Assembly (NCBI RefSeq): GCF_026339735.1
Contig: NZ_JAPEQG010000001.1
Span: forward strand, 6,904,501 to 6,968,500
Source: Streptomyces sp. NBC_01669
Lineage (GTDB): Bacteria; Actinomycetota; Actinomycetes; Streptomycetales; Streptomycetaceae
Length of the DNA: 64,000 nt
Reading direction: 5' to 3'
Part shown: one piece after another, positions 32,310-41,549 of the stretch
How positions within the stretch are numbered: the stretch's first letter is position 1
Layout of the letters: every line of letters starts with the position of its first letter
Program-made: the position numbers and the translations under genes
Notes under the pieces: model-generated
The model's database searches: none
Told to the model about the DNA's origin: nothing
Seen by the model: the letters and a program-made list of their open reading frames with translations, nothing else

Positions 32310-33239
32310 TTGAACAGCAACACCTTCCGACTCGCCGCACTGGCGGCTGCCGCCGCGCCCGTCGCCCTGCTGGTTGCCGCCCCGGCGCACGCCACCGGGT
32401 CCACCACGACCACCGGCGGCGGGAAGGCGGGCGCGGTCGTGCTCCGCACCGCACTCGACGTCTCACTCCTGAACAAGACGGTCGACGTGCCGCTGAGGAC
32501 CACGCTCAACGAGGTGCACGCACCGGCGAGCGCCGAGGAGACCGCGCTCAGCGTGCGGCTCGACGGCGTGGCGCACGGCCGCCCGGTCGACGTGCTCCGC
32601 GCCGACGTGGCCACGGCGGACGCGACCGTCGACAAGCGCAGGGCCGAGGGCTACAGCAACCTGGCGAAGGCCCGCGTCCATGTGCCCGGACTGCCTCGGC
32701 TCTCGATCGTCGAGGTCGAGAAGGTCACCTCCAAGGCGGTCTGCGAAGTGGGTCACAAGCCCGTTGCCGAATCGAATGTGCTGGGCCATGTCAGGGTCCT
32801 CGGCCGGAAGGTCACGCTGACGGCGGGCGGCACGACCCGGGTGGCGGTGCCCGGCGTCGGCGAGGTCGTCCTCGACCTGTCGAAGACGCAGACCACGTCA
32901 CGTACCGCAGCGGCGACCGCGCTGCAGCTGAAGGTGTCGGTCAACCCGCTCGAGCTCAATGTCGCCGACGTCCAGGGCGAGGTCACGCTCGTCGAGGCGA
33001 CCTGTGAGACCCCGAAGGCGGCCGCTCCCAGCGCCGAGCCCACCGAGCCGGCGGGAGGCAACTCCGGCGGCGAGGTGAAGCCGCAGACCGGGACCGGCCA
33101 CGCCCCGGCAGCGGTCGACACGAGCCTCGCGGAGACCGGTGGCAGCTCCACGACGCCGTACCTCGCGGGCGGAGCGGCGTTCCTGCTTGCGCTGGGTGCC
33201 GGCGCGACCGTCGTGGCACGCAGGCGCGCCCAGGACTGA
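32310..33239 (+). CDS. LAETG-anchored cell-surface protein (SCO1860 family)
   Basis: 309 aa from TTG at 32310, with GTGGGGG upstream; this start yields a clean signal peptide (NSNTFRLAALAAAAAPVALL, cleavage near AHA-TG). The mature region has repeated beta-type segments on a choice-of-anchor-like scaffold (TALDVSLLNKTVDVPLRTTL, LSIVEVEKVTSKAVCEV). Then comes a Pro/Ala/Glu-rich wall-spanning stretch and the sorting signal LAETG followed by a membrane span and RRRAQD. LAxTG is the signal of class E sortases in Streptomyces. The gene stands between the ectoine and cobalamin loci, as I recall for S. coelicolor SCO1860. Function unknown. Confidence 0.86.
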   Translation: MNSNTFRLAALAAAAAPVALLVAAPAHATGSTTTTGGGKAGAVVLRTALDVSLLNKTVDVPLRTTLNEVHAPASAEETALSVRLDGVAHGRPVDVLRADVATADATVDKRRAEGYSNLAKARVHVPGLPRLSIVEVEKVTSKAVCEVGHKPVAESNVLGHVRVLGRKVTLTAGGTTRVAVPGVGEVVLDLSKTQTTSRTAAATALQLKVSVNPLELNVADVQGEVTLVEATCETPKAAAPSAEPTEPAGGNSGGEVKPQTGTGHAPAAVDTSLAETGGSSTTPYLAGGAAFLLALGAGATVVARRRAQD

Positions 33240-33284
33240 CACCGACCCGGCCCGAGGGGCGGGACAGGGGGAAATCAGGGGCAT

Positions 33285-33322
33285 GGGGAGTGGCGTTCAC
33301 ACAGGGGCGAGCGCCACTCCCC
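33285..33322. terminator. Bidirectional terminator between LAETG gene and cobC
   Basis: A perfect 11-bp stem GGGGAGTGGCG (33285-33295) with CGCCACTCCCC (33312-33322) and a 16-base loop fills the 84-bp gap between the two convergent genes. Confidence 0.75.
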
Positions 33323-33323
33323 G

Positions 33324-34418
33324 TCAGCGGTTCCTGGGGGAGGCGAGCACCTGGAGCGCCTGATCGAGCGCCTGCAGGAAGCGGTTGGTCGTCACGCGGT
33401 CGCGCACGGCCAGCCGCAGCCACTGCGGACCGAGCCCCGGGAACGTATCGCCCCGCCGCGCCGCGAACCCCAGCGCCCGCAGCCGCTCCCGCACCTCCGC
33501 CGCCCGCTCCAGCCGAACCAGCACGAACGGCCCTTCGGCAGGCTCCGCCACCCGCACTTCGGCGAACTCCATGAGCCCGGCGATCAGATGGGCCCGGTCC
33601 ACCGCGATACGGTCCGCCGCGGCGGCCGCCTCCACCAGCGCCCGCGGCTCCATGCACGCCTCGGCCGCCGCCAGCGCGGGGGACGACACCGGCCACAGCG
33701 GCTGCGCCTCCTGGAGCGTGCCGATGGTCTCCGGGGACGCCAGCACGTAACCGATCCGCAGCCCAGCCAGCCCCCATGTCTTGGTGAGGCTGCGCAGCAC
33801 GACGAGGCCCGGGACGTCCGTACGTCCGCACAGCGCCTCGCGCTCGCCCGGCACCGCGTCCATGAAGGCCTCGTCGACCACCAACGTCCGCCCGGGGCGT
33901 GCCAGTTTCTCCAGTGCGGCCGCCGGATGCAGGACCGACGTCGGATTGGTCGGATTGCCGACCACCACCAGATCCGCCTCCTCGGGCACGGCCGCCGGAT
34001 CCAGCCGGAAACCGTCCTCTGCGCGCAGCAGCACCCGCCCCACCGTGTGCCCGGCCGCGCGCAACGCCGCCTCGGGCTCGGTGAACTGGGGATGCACGAC
34101 GACCGGCCGCCGGGCCGGCAGCGCCCGCGCGATCAGCACGAACGCCTCCGCCGCACCCGCCGTCAGCAGGACCCGATCCGCCGGCAGCCCGTGCCGTTCC
34201 GCGACCGCGGCCCGCGCACGGCCCCCGTCCGGGTAGGCGGCGAGCGTGGAGAGGGACGCGGTTATTCGCTCCTTCAGCCAGGCCGGGGGCGTATCGGTAC
34301 GTACGTTGACGGCGAGATCGGTCAGATCCCGGCCGCGGACCTCCACGTCGCCGTGGTGCCGCAGATCGTGCTGTCCGCCTGCGCGGTTGACATCGGGTCT
34401 CTCAGTGGGAGTGTGCAT
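33324..34418 (-). CDS. cobC: Threonine-phosphate decarboxylase-like PLP protein (Rv2231c/CobC family)
   Basis: 364 aa from ATG at 34418 with GGAAG upstream. It is a class I/II aminotransferase-fold protein: LTDLAVNVRTDTPPAWLKER at the start, LLTAGAAEAFVLIARAL, VVGNPTNPTSVLHP with the PLP-contact Asn, VVDEAFMDAVPGE with the PLP Asp, and LRSLTKTWGLAGLRIGYV with the Schiff-base Lys. In this context it should supply aminopropanol phosphate from L-threonine phosphate for the nucleotide loop of cobalamin. It is the last gene of the leftward cob cluster. Confidence 0.85.
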   Translation of the reverse strand: MHTPTERPDVNRAGGQHDLRHHGDVEVRGRDLTDLAVNVRTDTPPAWLKERITASLSTLAAYPDGGRARAAVAERHGLPADRVLLTAGAAEAFVLIARALPARRPVVVHPQFTEPEAALRAAGHTVGRVLLRAEDGFRLDPAAVPEEADLVVVGNPTNPTSVLHPAAALEKLARPGRTLVVDEAFMDAVPGEREALCGRTDVPGLVVLRSLTKTWGLAGLRIGYVLASPETIGTLQEAQPLWPVSSPALAAAEACMEPRALVEAAAAADRIAVDRAHLIAGLMEFAEVRVAEPAEGPFVLVRLERAAEVRERLRALGFAARRGDTFPGLGPQWLRLAVRDRVTTNRFLQALDQALQVLASPRNR

Positions 34419-34479
34419 GACTTCCAGAGGGTGTGGGGGGCGGGTTCATGACGATGGGGATGGAGCAACGGCAGGACGA

Positions 34480-34917
34480 CTATGTGCCCGGCACCGCACT
34501 CGACGCAACGGTCGGATCCGGATGCGCGTGCGAAGCCCGCCGGGCCACCGCACAGGTCACCCTCCCCACCCGCCCCGCGGGGTTCGACTTCCGCTTTGTT
34601 ACGAGGAGTTCGTCGGCGCGGACGAGAGCCGCCGCCTCCGCGACCGACGCCGAACCGACCGCGGCGAGCACGGCGCCCGACGGGTTCGGTACGGCGACCG
34701 CGGCGAGTTCCTGCGCGCTGTACCCGCGTACGGGAACGCCCAGCCGTGCCGCCGCTCCGACGATCCCCGGCTCCTCGGTCTTCGAGTCGAGGGTCGCCAA
34801 CTCCACGACGTCGCAGGGTGACAGCCCCGCCTCGTGCAGTACGGACGAGACGAGCTCCAGCACCTCACCGGCCGGCGCGCCCCGGCCCGCGCCGACCCCG
34901 ACGACGAGCAGAACCAT
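34480..34917 (-). CDS. CobE/CbiG C-terminal domain protein
   Basis: 145 aa from ATG at 34917 with AAGGA upstream. The single domain matches the C-terminal part of CbiG and free-standing CobE: VVGVGAGRGAPAGEVLELVS at the start, LATLDSKTEEPGIVGAAARL, VPVRGYSAQELAAVAVPNPS and ASVAEAAALVRADELLVTKRKS. CobE binds precorrin intermediates during aerobic corrin synthesis. It is followed after 61 bp by cobC. It normally works next to ring methyltransferases, none of which are present in this window. Confidence 0.82.
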   Translation of the reverse strand: MVLLVVGVGAGRGAPAGEVLELVSSVLHEAGLSPCDVVELATLDSKTEEPGIVGAAARLGVPVRGYSAQELAAVAVPNPSGAVLAAVGSASVAEAAALVRADELLVTKRKSNPAGRVGRVTCAVARRASHAHPDPTVASSAVPGT

Positions 34918-35002
34918 GGGGCGAGATCCTTCCGGGAACGGGAGCGGGACAAGGAGCAGCTCCGAGATGCGCGGACCGCGGTCGATCGGCTAGCAAGAGC
35001 CC

Positions 35003-35779
35003 ATGGCGGTGTTCGTCGCGCTCGGCGCGTTCCTGATGACTCTGGTGGGCGGTTGGGTCGCCCAGCGCGTCACCGACCGCCGCCACCTGGTGCTCGGCCT
35101 CGCGGGCGGACTGATGCTCGGCGTCGTCGGCCTCGACCTGCTGCCGGAAGCGGTCGAGGCCGCGGGCGAGCGCGTATTCGGCGTCCCGGCGGCTCTGCTC
35201 CTGTTCGTCGGCGGCTTTCTCCTCGCCCACCTGGTGGAGCGCCTCCTCGCCGTACGCCAGGCGGCACACGGCGCGATCGAATCCAGCGCCGCAGCGCCCG
35301 GCGCTTCCACGAGGGGTGGTGGTCGGGAGACGCGCGGGCGTGTGCCGCAGGTCGGGCTGACGGCAGCGGCCGCGATGGTCGGCCACAGTCTGATGGACGG
35401 GGTGGCGCTCGGCGCGGCATTCCAGATCGGCGGCGGCATGGGCGCCGCCGTCGCACTGGCCGTCATCACTCATGACTTCGCGGACGGCTTCAACACGTAC
35501 ACCGTCACGAGCCTGTACGGGAATGCGCGGCGCAAGGCCCTGGCGATGCTGTTCGCGGACGCCCTGGCACCGATGGTCGGAGCGGCCACGACGCTGCTGT
35601 TCACCCTTCCGGAGGAGTTCCTCGGCTGCTATCTCGGCTTCTTCGGCGGCGCCCTGCTGTACCTCGCCGCCGCCGAGATCCTTCCGGAGGCACACCACGC
35701 CCACCCGGCCCGCTCCACACTGCTGTGCACCGTGGTGGGGGTCGCCTTCATCTGGCTGGTGGTGGGCATCGCGGACTGA
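35003..35779 (+). CDS. ZIP-family metal transporter
   Basis: 258 aa, eight predicted membrane spans. The metal-binding helices carry GHSLMDGVALGAAFQIGGG (HSxxDG) and VITHDFADGFNTYTVT (HDxxDG), the paired His/Asp sites of ZIP carriers. The loop between spans 3 and 4 has only one His, unlike His-rich zinc exporters. It lies on the plus strand inside the cobalamin cluster, convergent with cobB (5-bp gap) and divergent from the CobE-like gene (85 bp). That position suggests it may bring in cobalt for corrin insertion, though zinc or iron are equally possible from sequence. Confidence 0.85.
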   Translation: MAVFVALGAFLMTLVGGWVAQRVTDRRHLVLGLAGGLMLGVVGLDLLPEAVEAAGERVFGVPAALLLFVGGFLLAHLVERLLAVRQAAHGAIESSAAAPGASTRGGGRETRGRVPQVGLTAAAAMVGHSLMDGVALGAAFQIGGGMGAAVALAVITHDFADGFNTYTVTSLYGNARRKALAMLFADALAPMVGAATTLLFTLPEEFLGCYLGFFGGALLYLAAAEILPEAHHAHPARSTLLCTVVGVAFIWLVVGIAD

Positions 35780-35784
35780 CGGCG

Positions 35785-37206
35785 TCACACCGCGGCCCTC
35801 TCGACGAACCGCCGCGCGACGCCCGGCGCCGAGGCCCAGTGCGTATGCAGATAGCTGGCATGGACGCCCTGCTGCACGAAGCCCTCCACGCGCCGTTCCG
35901 GCAGATGCATGCCCCAGGCGGGGGAGGCACCGGCGCCCGGCTCCAGCATCGTGCGGTGGAACTCGTGCCCACGCAGCCGTGTGCCGACCGCGGCCAGCGG
36001 ACTGTCGGTGAGTGCCACGGCCTCCCGGTAGCCGAGTGTCAGCCGCTTCGACATCCGGCCGTCGGCGTCGAGCACCCCGCACATCGGCAGTCCGTCGAGC
36101 GAACGCGAGAGATAGAGCAGCCCGGCACACTCGGCGGCAAGGGGAGCCCCGGCTGCGGCGAGATCGGCAACGGCCTTGCGGAGCGGTTCGTTGGCGGACA
36201 GCTCGGGGGCGTACACCTCCGGGAACCCCCCACCGATGACGAGCCCACGGGTGCCCTCGGGCAGCGCTTCGTCCCGCAACGGATCGAACGTCACGACGTC
36301 GGCCCCGGCGGCGGTGAGGAGCTCGCTGTGTTCGGCGTAGGAGAACGTGAAGGCGGGTCCTCCGGCCACGGCGACGACGGGGCGGCCACGACCCGGCCCG
36401 CCCGGGCCACCGTCCAGCCGTTCCGGGCCACCCTCACCGTCGGCGTCCCTGCCTCCGCCCGCCTCCCGCACGGCCCCCGCCGGATCCCACGCCCCCGACG
36501 CGGCAGGCCTCCGCGGTGCCGACCGTGCCAACGCCAAAAGAGCATCCAGGTCACACCCGCTCCGCACCTGCGCCCCCATCGCCGCGACAGCGGCGACCGC
36601 GTCGCCCCGTCGCTCGGCCACCGGCACCAGCCCCAGATGGCGCGAGGGCGTGGCCACCTGCTCGGCCCGCCGCAGCACCCCCATCACCGGCACACCGGAC
36701 TCCTCCAACGCCTCCCGGAGCAACATCTCGTGCCGGTCCGAGCCGACCTTGTTGAGGATCACCCCGCTGATCCGTACCTGCGGATCCCATGAGGCGAAGC
36801 CGTGCACCAGCGCCGCCACCGACCGCGACTGCGACGACGCGTCGACGACCAGCACCACCGGAGCCTGCAGCAGCTTCGCGACATGGGCGGTCGACGCCAG
36901 TTCGCCCCGTCCGGAGGCCCCGTCGTACAGCCCCATCACCCCCTCGACGATCGCCAGGTCGCACCCACGGGCCCCGTGCGCGAACAACGGAGCGACCAGC
37001 TCCGGCCCGCACATGTACGCGTCGAGGTTGCGCCCCGCCCGCCCGGTGGCCAGCGAGTGATAGCCGGGGTCGATGTAGTCGGGCCCGACCTTGTGCGGCG
37101 ACACGGCGAGGCCGCGCTCCGCGAAGGCCGCCATCAGTCCCGTCGCCACGGTGGTCTTGCCGCTGCCGGAGGCCGGCGCGGCAATCACCAGTCGCGGAAT
37201 GGTCAC
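35785..37206 (-). CDS. cobB: Hydrogenobyrinic acid a,c-diamide synthase (CobB/CbiA)
   Basis: 473 aa from GTG at 37206, overlapping the cobO TGA by GTGA. The N-terminal ATPase domain has the P-loop APASGSGKTTVATGLM and PHKVGPDYIDPGYHSLATGR. The C-terminal glutamine amidotransferase-like domain carries the nucleophile Cys in PLAAECAGLLYLSRSLDGLP and MHLPERRVEGF with HASYLHTHWA. It amidates the a and c side chains of the corrin ring using glutamine. A Gly/Pro/Asp-rich linker of about 45 residues separates the two domains. Confidence 0.94.
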   Translation of the reverse strand: MTIPRLVIAAPASGSGKTTVATGLMAAFAERGLAVSPHKVGPDYIDPGYHSLATGRAGRNLDAYMCGPELVAPLFAHGARGCDLAIVEGVMGLYDGASGRGELASTAHVAKLLQAPVVLVVDASSQSRSVAALVHGFASWDPQVRISGVILNKVGSDRHEMLLREALEESGVPVMGVLRRAEQVATPSRHLGLVPVAERRGDAVAAVAAMGAQVRSGCDLDALLALARSAPRRPAASGAWDPAGAVREAGGGRDADGEGGPERLDGGPGGPGRGRPVVAVAGGPAFTFSYAEHSELLTAAGADVVTFDPLRDEALPEGTRGLVIGGGFPEVYAPELSANEPLRKAVADLAAAGAPLAAECAGLLYLSRSLDGLPMCGVLDADGRMSKRLTLGYREAVALTDSPLAAVGTRLRGHEFHRTMLEPGAGASPAWGMHLPERRVEGFVQQGVHASYLHTHWASAPGVARRFVERAAV

Positions 37207-37811
37207 CACTCGATGCCCCTCTGGCCCTTCTGGCCGGCGTCCATCGGGTGCTTCACCTTGGACATGTCGGTCACCAGGTCGGCGGCCTCGACGAGCTTCT
37301 CCGGGGCGTTGCGTCCGGTGATCACCACATGCTGCGTCCCCGGACGGTTGCGCATCACCTCGACCACCTCGTCGGTGTCGATCCAGCCCCAGTGCATCGG
37401 GTACGCGAACTCGTCGAGGACGTACAGCTTGTACGTCTCGGCGGCCAGATCGCGCTTGACCTGCTCCCAGCCCTCGCGGGCCTTCTCCTCGTTGTCCGCG
37501 TTGTCGCCGTGCAGGCCGCGCTGGACCCACGACCAGCCCTCGCCCATCTTGTGCCAGGCGACCGTGCCGCCCTCACCGCTCGCGCCGAGGACCTTCAGCG
37601 CGTTCTCCTCCCCGACCTTCCACTTCGCCGACTTGACGAACTGGAACACCCCGATCGGCCAGCCCTGGTTCCAGGCGCGCAGCGCGAGCCCGAACGCGGC
37701 CGTCGACTTGCCCTTGCCGATACCGGTATGGACGAAGAGCAGCGGACGGTTGCGGCGCTGGCGCGTCGTCAGCCCGTCGTCCGGCACCGTGGTCGGCTGT
37801 CCCTGCGGCAT
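37203..37811 (-). CDS. cobO: Cob(I)yrinic acid a,c-diamide adenosyltransferase
   Basis: 202 aa. ATG at 37811 overlaps the stop of the chelatase gene (TAATG). The family P-loop HTGIGKGKSTAAFGLALRAW is at residues 28-47, then VGVFQFVKSAKWKVGEENAL-like sequence and YKLYVLDEFAYPMHWGWIDT. It attaches the adenosyl ligand to cobalt. It is coupled to cobB at its 3' end. Every residue block usually conserved in CobO/BtuR is present. Confidence 0.95.
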   Translation of the reverse strand: MPQGQPTTVPDDGLTTRQRRNRPLLFVHTGIGKGKSTAAFGLALRAWNQGWPIGVFQFVKSAKWKVGEENALKVLGASGEGGTVAWHKMGEGWSWVQRGLHGDNADNEEKAREGWEQVKRDLAAETYKLYVLDEFAYPMHWGWIDTDEVVEVMRNRPGTQHVVITGRNAPEKLVEAADLVTDMSKVKHPMDAGQKGQRGIEW

Positions 37812-39826
37812 TAAGCGGCCCTCCTGTTGGATCCGTTGGTTCCCTGAACGTCCCTGACGAGCCCGGCGATCGAGTCGGCCCGCAGCTCGTCGAGCGTGAC
37901 GGCGGTGCCCCCGAGATCGCGGGCCAGGGAGCCGGCCAGCCCGAGCCGCACGACCCCCGACTCGCAGTCCACGACGACGGACGCCGTGCCCTCGGCCTCG
38001 TGCAGCCGCGCGGCGCGTGCCGCCAGGGCCACCGGCTCCGGACCTCCGGTCGCCCGCCCGTCCGTCACTACGACCAGCAGTGGCCGCCGCGACGGATCGC
38101 GCAGCCGCTCCACCCGCAGTACGTCATGTGCCTTCAGCAGTCCGGCCGCGAGGGGAGTGCGCCCACCGGTCGGCAGCGTCTCCAGCCGCGCGGCGGCCGC
38201 GTCCACGGACGAGGTGGGCGGCAGTGCCACGTCGGCGCCCCTGCCGCGGAAGGTGATCAGACCGACCTTGTCCCGCCGCTGGTACGCGTCCAGCAGCAGC
38301 GACAGCACCGCACCCTTCACGGCGCCCATCCGCTGCCGGGCGGCCATCGACCCGGACGCGTCCACGACGAAAAGAACGAGGTTCCCCTCGCGTCCCTCCC
38401 TGGTCGCCTGCCGCAGATCATCCCGCCGCACCACCAACCCCCGGCCCGACCGCCCGCGCGCACGCTGGTGCGGGGCGGCAGCCTGTACGGTCGCGGCGAG
38501 ATGCAGTTTGCTCAGGGCCCCCTCGGGCCGCCGCGCCCCGGTCGTACGCCCGTGCTCGGTACGCGCCCGGGACCGTCGCCCCGCCGCGCCCTCGCCGAGA
38601 CCCGGCACGCTCAGCATCTTCGTGCGGAACGGCTCGGCGGCGCGTACGGGCTGCTGCTCGTCACCATCGGCCCGCCGCCCCTGCGAGGGCAGTCCGGGCG
38701 TGTCGCCGTTCCCCGCCTCGGGCTGCGGCGGCGTGTCGGGCCCGTCCCCCTGTGGGGGCGGCCCACCCCCACCCGGCCCGTCCGGATCGGGATCGTCCCC
38801 GCCCCCGTCCCCTTCACCGCTGTTCTGCTCCAGAGTGTCGTCGAGCTTGTCCTCGTCGAGACCGGGCGCGTCGAACGGATTGCGGCGGCGCCGGTGGGGG
38901 AGCGCGAGCAGGGCGGCCTGCCGGACGTCCTCGGCGAGCACGTCGGTACGCCCCGCCCACGCGGCCAGCGCGGTCGCGGTGCGGGCCATCACGATGTCGG
39001 CGCGCATCCCGTCGACCTCGAAGGCCGCACAGGTGGCGGCGATCTGCCGCAACGCACGGTCCCCGAGCACCACATGGGGAAGAAGCGCCCGTGCCGCGGC
39101 GATCCGCTCCCGCAACTCCCCTTCCTCCTGGGCCCACCGGGCGGCGAACCCGGCCGGATCGTCGTCGTACGCGAGCCGCCGCCGTACGACCTCGACCCGT
39201 TGATCGGTGTCGCGTGACGCGGAGACCTCGACGGTCAGCCCGAACCGGTCGAGCAACTGCGGCCGCAGCTCGCCCTCTTCGGGGTTCATCGTTCCGACGA
39301 GCAGGAACCGCGCGGCATGCCGTACGGAGACGCCTTCGCGTTCCACGTACGAGGCACCCATGGCCGCCGCGTCCAGCAGCAGATCCACCAGGTGGTCATG
39401 GAGCAGGTTGACCTCGTCGACGTACAGGATTCCGCGATGCGCATCGGCGAGGAGCCCCGGCTCGAACGCCTTGACCCCCTCGGCGAGTGCCCGCTCGATG
39501 TCGAGCGCCCCGACGAGCCGGTCCTCGGAGGCGCCCACCGGAAGCTCCACGGTCCGCGCCGCCCGCGACACGCCGCTCCCCGCCTCGTGGGGACCATCGG
39601 GACACGCCGGATCGGGTGACACCGGGTCACACGAGAACCGGCAGCCGGAGACGACATCGACCTCGGGCATGAGCGCGGCGAGCGCCCGCACGGCGGTGGA
39701 CTTGGCGGTCCCCTTCTCCCCACGCACGAGCACACCGCCGACAGCGGGCGATACGGCGTTCAGCAACAATCCGAGCCGCAGATCGTCCTGCCCGACGATG
39801 GCAGTAAAGGGATACGGGGTACTCAC
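37811..39826 (-). CDS. Fused ChlI/ChlD-type metallochelatase subunit (putative cobaltochelatase)
   Basis: 671 aa from GTG at 39826 with GGAGG upstream. Residues 1-310 are an AAA+ domain: Walker A VRGEKGTAKSTAVRAL, Walker B GILYVDEVNLLHDHLVDLLL and VGTMNPEEGELRPQLLDRFG. A long acidic, Gly/Pro-rich linker (about 325-400) follows. The C-terminus is a von Willebrand A domain with the MIDAS motif DASGS. Such fusions energise metal insertion by a large CobN/ChlH subunit. No cobN gene lies in the window; between this gene and cobQ there is only a 136-bp repeat-containing gap. The large subunit must be elsewhere or lost. Confidence 0.86.
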   Translation of the reverse strand: MSTPYPFTAIVGQDDLRLGLLLNAVSPAVGGVLVRGEKGTAKSTAVRALAALMPEVDVVSGCRFSCDPVSPDPACPDGPHEAGSGVSRAARTVELPVGASEDRLVGALDIERALAEGVKAFEPGLLADAHRGILYVDEVNLLHDHLVDLLLDAAAMGASYVEREGVSVRHAARFLLVGTMNPEEGELRPQLLDRFGLTVEVSASRDTDQRVEVVRRRLAYDDDPAGFAARWAQEEGELRERIAAARALLPHVVLGDRALRQIAATCAAFEVDGMRADIVMARTATALAAWAGRTDVLAEDVRQAALLALPHRRRRNPFDAPGLDEDKLDDTLEQNSGEGDGGGDDPDPDGPGGGGPPPQGDGPDTPPQPEAGNGDTPGLPSQGRRADGDEQQPVRAAEPFRTKMLSVPGLGEGAAGRRSRARTEHGRTTGARRPEGALSKLHLAATVQAAAPHQRARGRSGRGLVVRRDDLRQATREGREGNLVLFVVDASGSMAARQRMGAVKGAVLSLLLDAYQRRDKVGLITFRGRGADVALPPTSSVDAAAARLETLPTGGRTPLAAGLLKAHDVLRVERLRDPSRRPLLVVVTDGRATGGPEPVALAARAARLHEAEGTASVVVDCESGVVRLGLAGSLARDLGGTAVTLDELRADSIAGLVRDVQGTNGSNRRAA

Positions 39827-39864
39827 AAAGCCTCCTTGACGACGTCATCCATCCGCGGGCCGCA

Positions 39865-39935
39865 TTCCAGCCCGTCCGGCGTTTGAGGATCGGGGTCCGG
39901 GGCGGAGCCCCGGTTACGGGAAGGGGCGGGGCGGG
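39865..39935. repeat. Streptomyces-type intergenic repeat with hairpin
   Basis: It contains CCAGCCCGTCCGGCGTTTGA followed by a second hairpin CCGGGGCGGAGCCCCGG. The first motif is the inverse of CAAGCGACGGACGGGCTT at 16769. Such pairs are widespread between Streptomyces genes. It lies between cobQ and the chelatase gene and could attenuate read-through. Confidence 0.6.
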
Positions 39936-39962
39936 GAGGAAAGCCCGCCGCAGGCGTTCCCC

Positions 39963-41549
39963 TCACGCCAACCCCCCAGCCACCCCGGGCTCGTCAGCGC
40001 GACGTGCACCAGCCACAACACCGCCCCCTCGGGCCGCCGGCACCTCCGGTGCCCCAGGGCCCACGAACGGCAATCCCTCCGGCACCCCCGCCTCGATCAG
40101 CCGCATCAACGCCCCCGTATCCGCATGCTCCTCGATCAAGTCCCCCAGACGGTCCAGCTGTTCTTCCCGCAGCGCGCCGAAACTCGTGTCCGGCGCCGGC
40201 ACGAACCGCCGCCCCGCCGCTGCCGCGACCTCCACCAGGAACCGACGCCGGAACGCATCGCTCTCCAGCGACCCGTGCCAGTGCGTCCCCCACACCACGC
40301 CGACCCGGCACCCGTCCAGGAACGGCTCGCCGCCCCGCACATCGGCGACCCCGTGGTGGATCTCGTACCCCTCCACCGGCTCCCCGAGCGCTGTACCGAC
40401 CGGTCGGGCGAGGGTCTTCTCGCGGTCGAACCGGATCCGCACCGGCAGCAGTCCGAGCCCGTCGACCCGCCCCGCCCGCGACTCCACCTCGTCCTCGATC
40501 CGCTCCGCGAGCACCTGGAACCCGCCACAGATGCCGAGCACCGGACGCCCCTGCGCCGCCCGCCGCAGCAGCGCGTCGGCCAGCCCCCGTTCCCGCAGCC
40601 AGGCCAGCGCCTTCACCGTCCCGCGCGTGCCGGGCACGATCACCAGATCCGCGTCGGCCAGCTCCTCCGGCCGGTCCACGAACCGGACCACGACACCCGG
40701 TTCGGCGGCCAGCGCGTCCACATCGGTGAAGTTAGACATCAGCGGTACGGCGCACACCGCGACCCGCAGCACGTCCTCGCCGTGCGGCGGCGCGACGACC
40801 GACTCGCGTACGGCCCCGCGCAGCGAGACCCGCAGTCCGTCCTCCTCGTCGATGCCCAGGCCGTGGGCGAACGGCAGCACTCCGTACGTCTGTCGCCCGG
40901 TCAGCCCGTGCAGCATGTCGAGACCCGGCTCCAGGAGCGACACGTCGCCGCGGAACTTGTTGACCAGATAGCCGGCGATCAGCGCCTGGTCCTCGGCGCT
41001 GAGCAGTGCCGTCGTGCCGAAGAACGAGGCGAAGACGCCACCGCGGTCGATGTCGCCGACGACGACGACGGGGAACCGCGCGGCCCGCGCGATCCCCATG
41101 TTCACGATGTCGGTACGCCGCAGATTGATCTCGGCCGGGCTGCCCGCCCCCTCGCAGATCACGGCGTCATAGGCGCCCCGAAGCTGCTCCAGGCAGTCCA
41201 CGACCGTACCGAGCAGGGATTCCTGCCGCCCCCCGTGGTAACCGCGCGCGCTCATCTCGCCCACCGGCCTGCCCATCAGGACGACCTGACTGGAACGGTC
41301 GCTGCCGGGCTTGAGCAGCACCGGGTTCATCAGCGCGGTCGGTTCCACCCGGGCGGCCTGCGCCTGCATCGCCTGCGCGCGTCCGATCTCCGCGCCCTCG
41401 CGGGTGACGAACGAGTTCAGCGACATGTTCTGCGCCTTGAACGGCGCGACCTTCACGCCCTGGCGCACCAGCCACCGGCAGATGCCTGCCGTGACGACGC
41501 TCTTGCCCGCGTCCGACGTGGTTCCGGCGACCAGCAGTCCGCCGCTCAT
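39963..41549 (-). CDS. cobQ: Cobyric acid synthase
   Basis: 528 aa from ATG at 41549, overlapping the cobD stop (ATGA). The N-terminal P-loop is GTTSDAGKSVVTAGICRWL, then VAPFKAQNMSLNSFVT and ICEGAGSPAEINLRRTDIVN. The C-terminal amidotransferase domain has the nucleophile Cys in VLGICGGFQVLAERIED and VWGTHWHGSLESDAFRRRFL. It amidates side chains b, d, e and g of adenosylcobyrinic a,c-diamide. The last 35 residues are Pro/Gly/Ala-rich and beyond the usual CobQ end, a short low-complexity tail. Confidence 0.94.
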   Translation of the reverse strand: MSGGLLVAGTTSDAGKSVVTAGICRWLVRQGVKVAPFKAQNMSLNSFVTREGAEIGRAQAMQAQAARVEPTALMNPVLLKPGSDRSSQVVLMGRPVGEMSARGYHGGRQESLLGTVVDCLEQLRGAYDAVICEGAGSPAEINLRRTDIVNMGIARAARFPVVVVGDIDRGGVFASFFGTTALLSAEDQALIAGYLVNKFRGDVSLLEPGLDMLHGLTGRQTYGVLPFAHGLGIDEEDGLRVSLRGAVRESVVAPPHGEDVLRVAVCAVPLMSNFTDVDALAAEPGVVVRFVDRPEELADADLVIVPGTRGTVKALAWLRERGLADALLRRAAQGRPVLGICGGFQVLAERIEDEVESRAGRVDGLGLLPVRIRFDREKTLARPVGTALGEPVEGYEIHHGVADVRGGEPFLDGCRVGVVWGTHWHGSLESDAFRRRFLVEVAAAAGRRFVPAPDTSFGALREEQLDRLGDLIEEHADTGALMRLIEAGVPEGLPFVGPGAPEVPAARGGGVVAGARRADEPGVAGGLA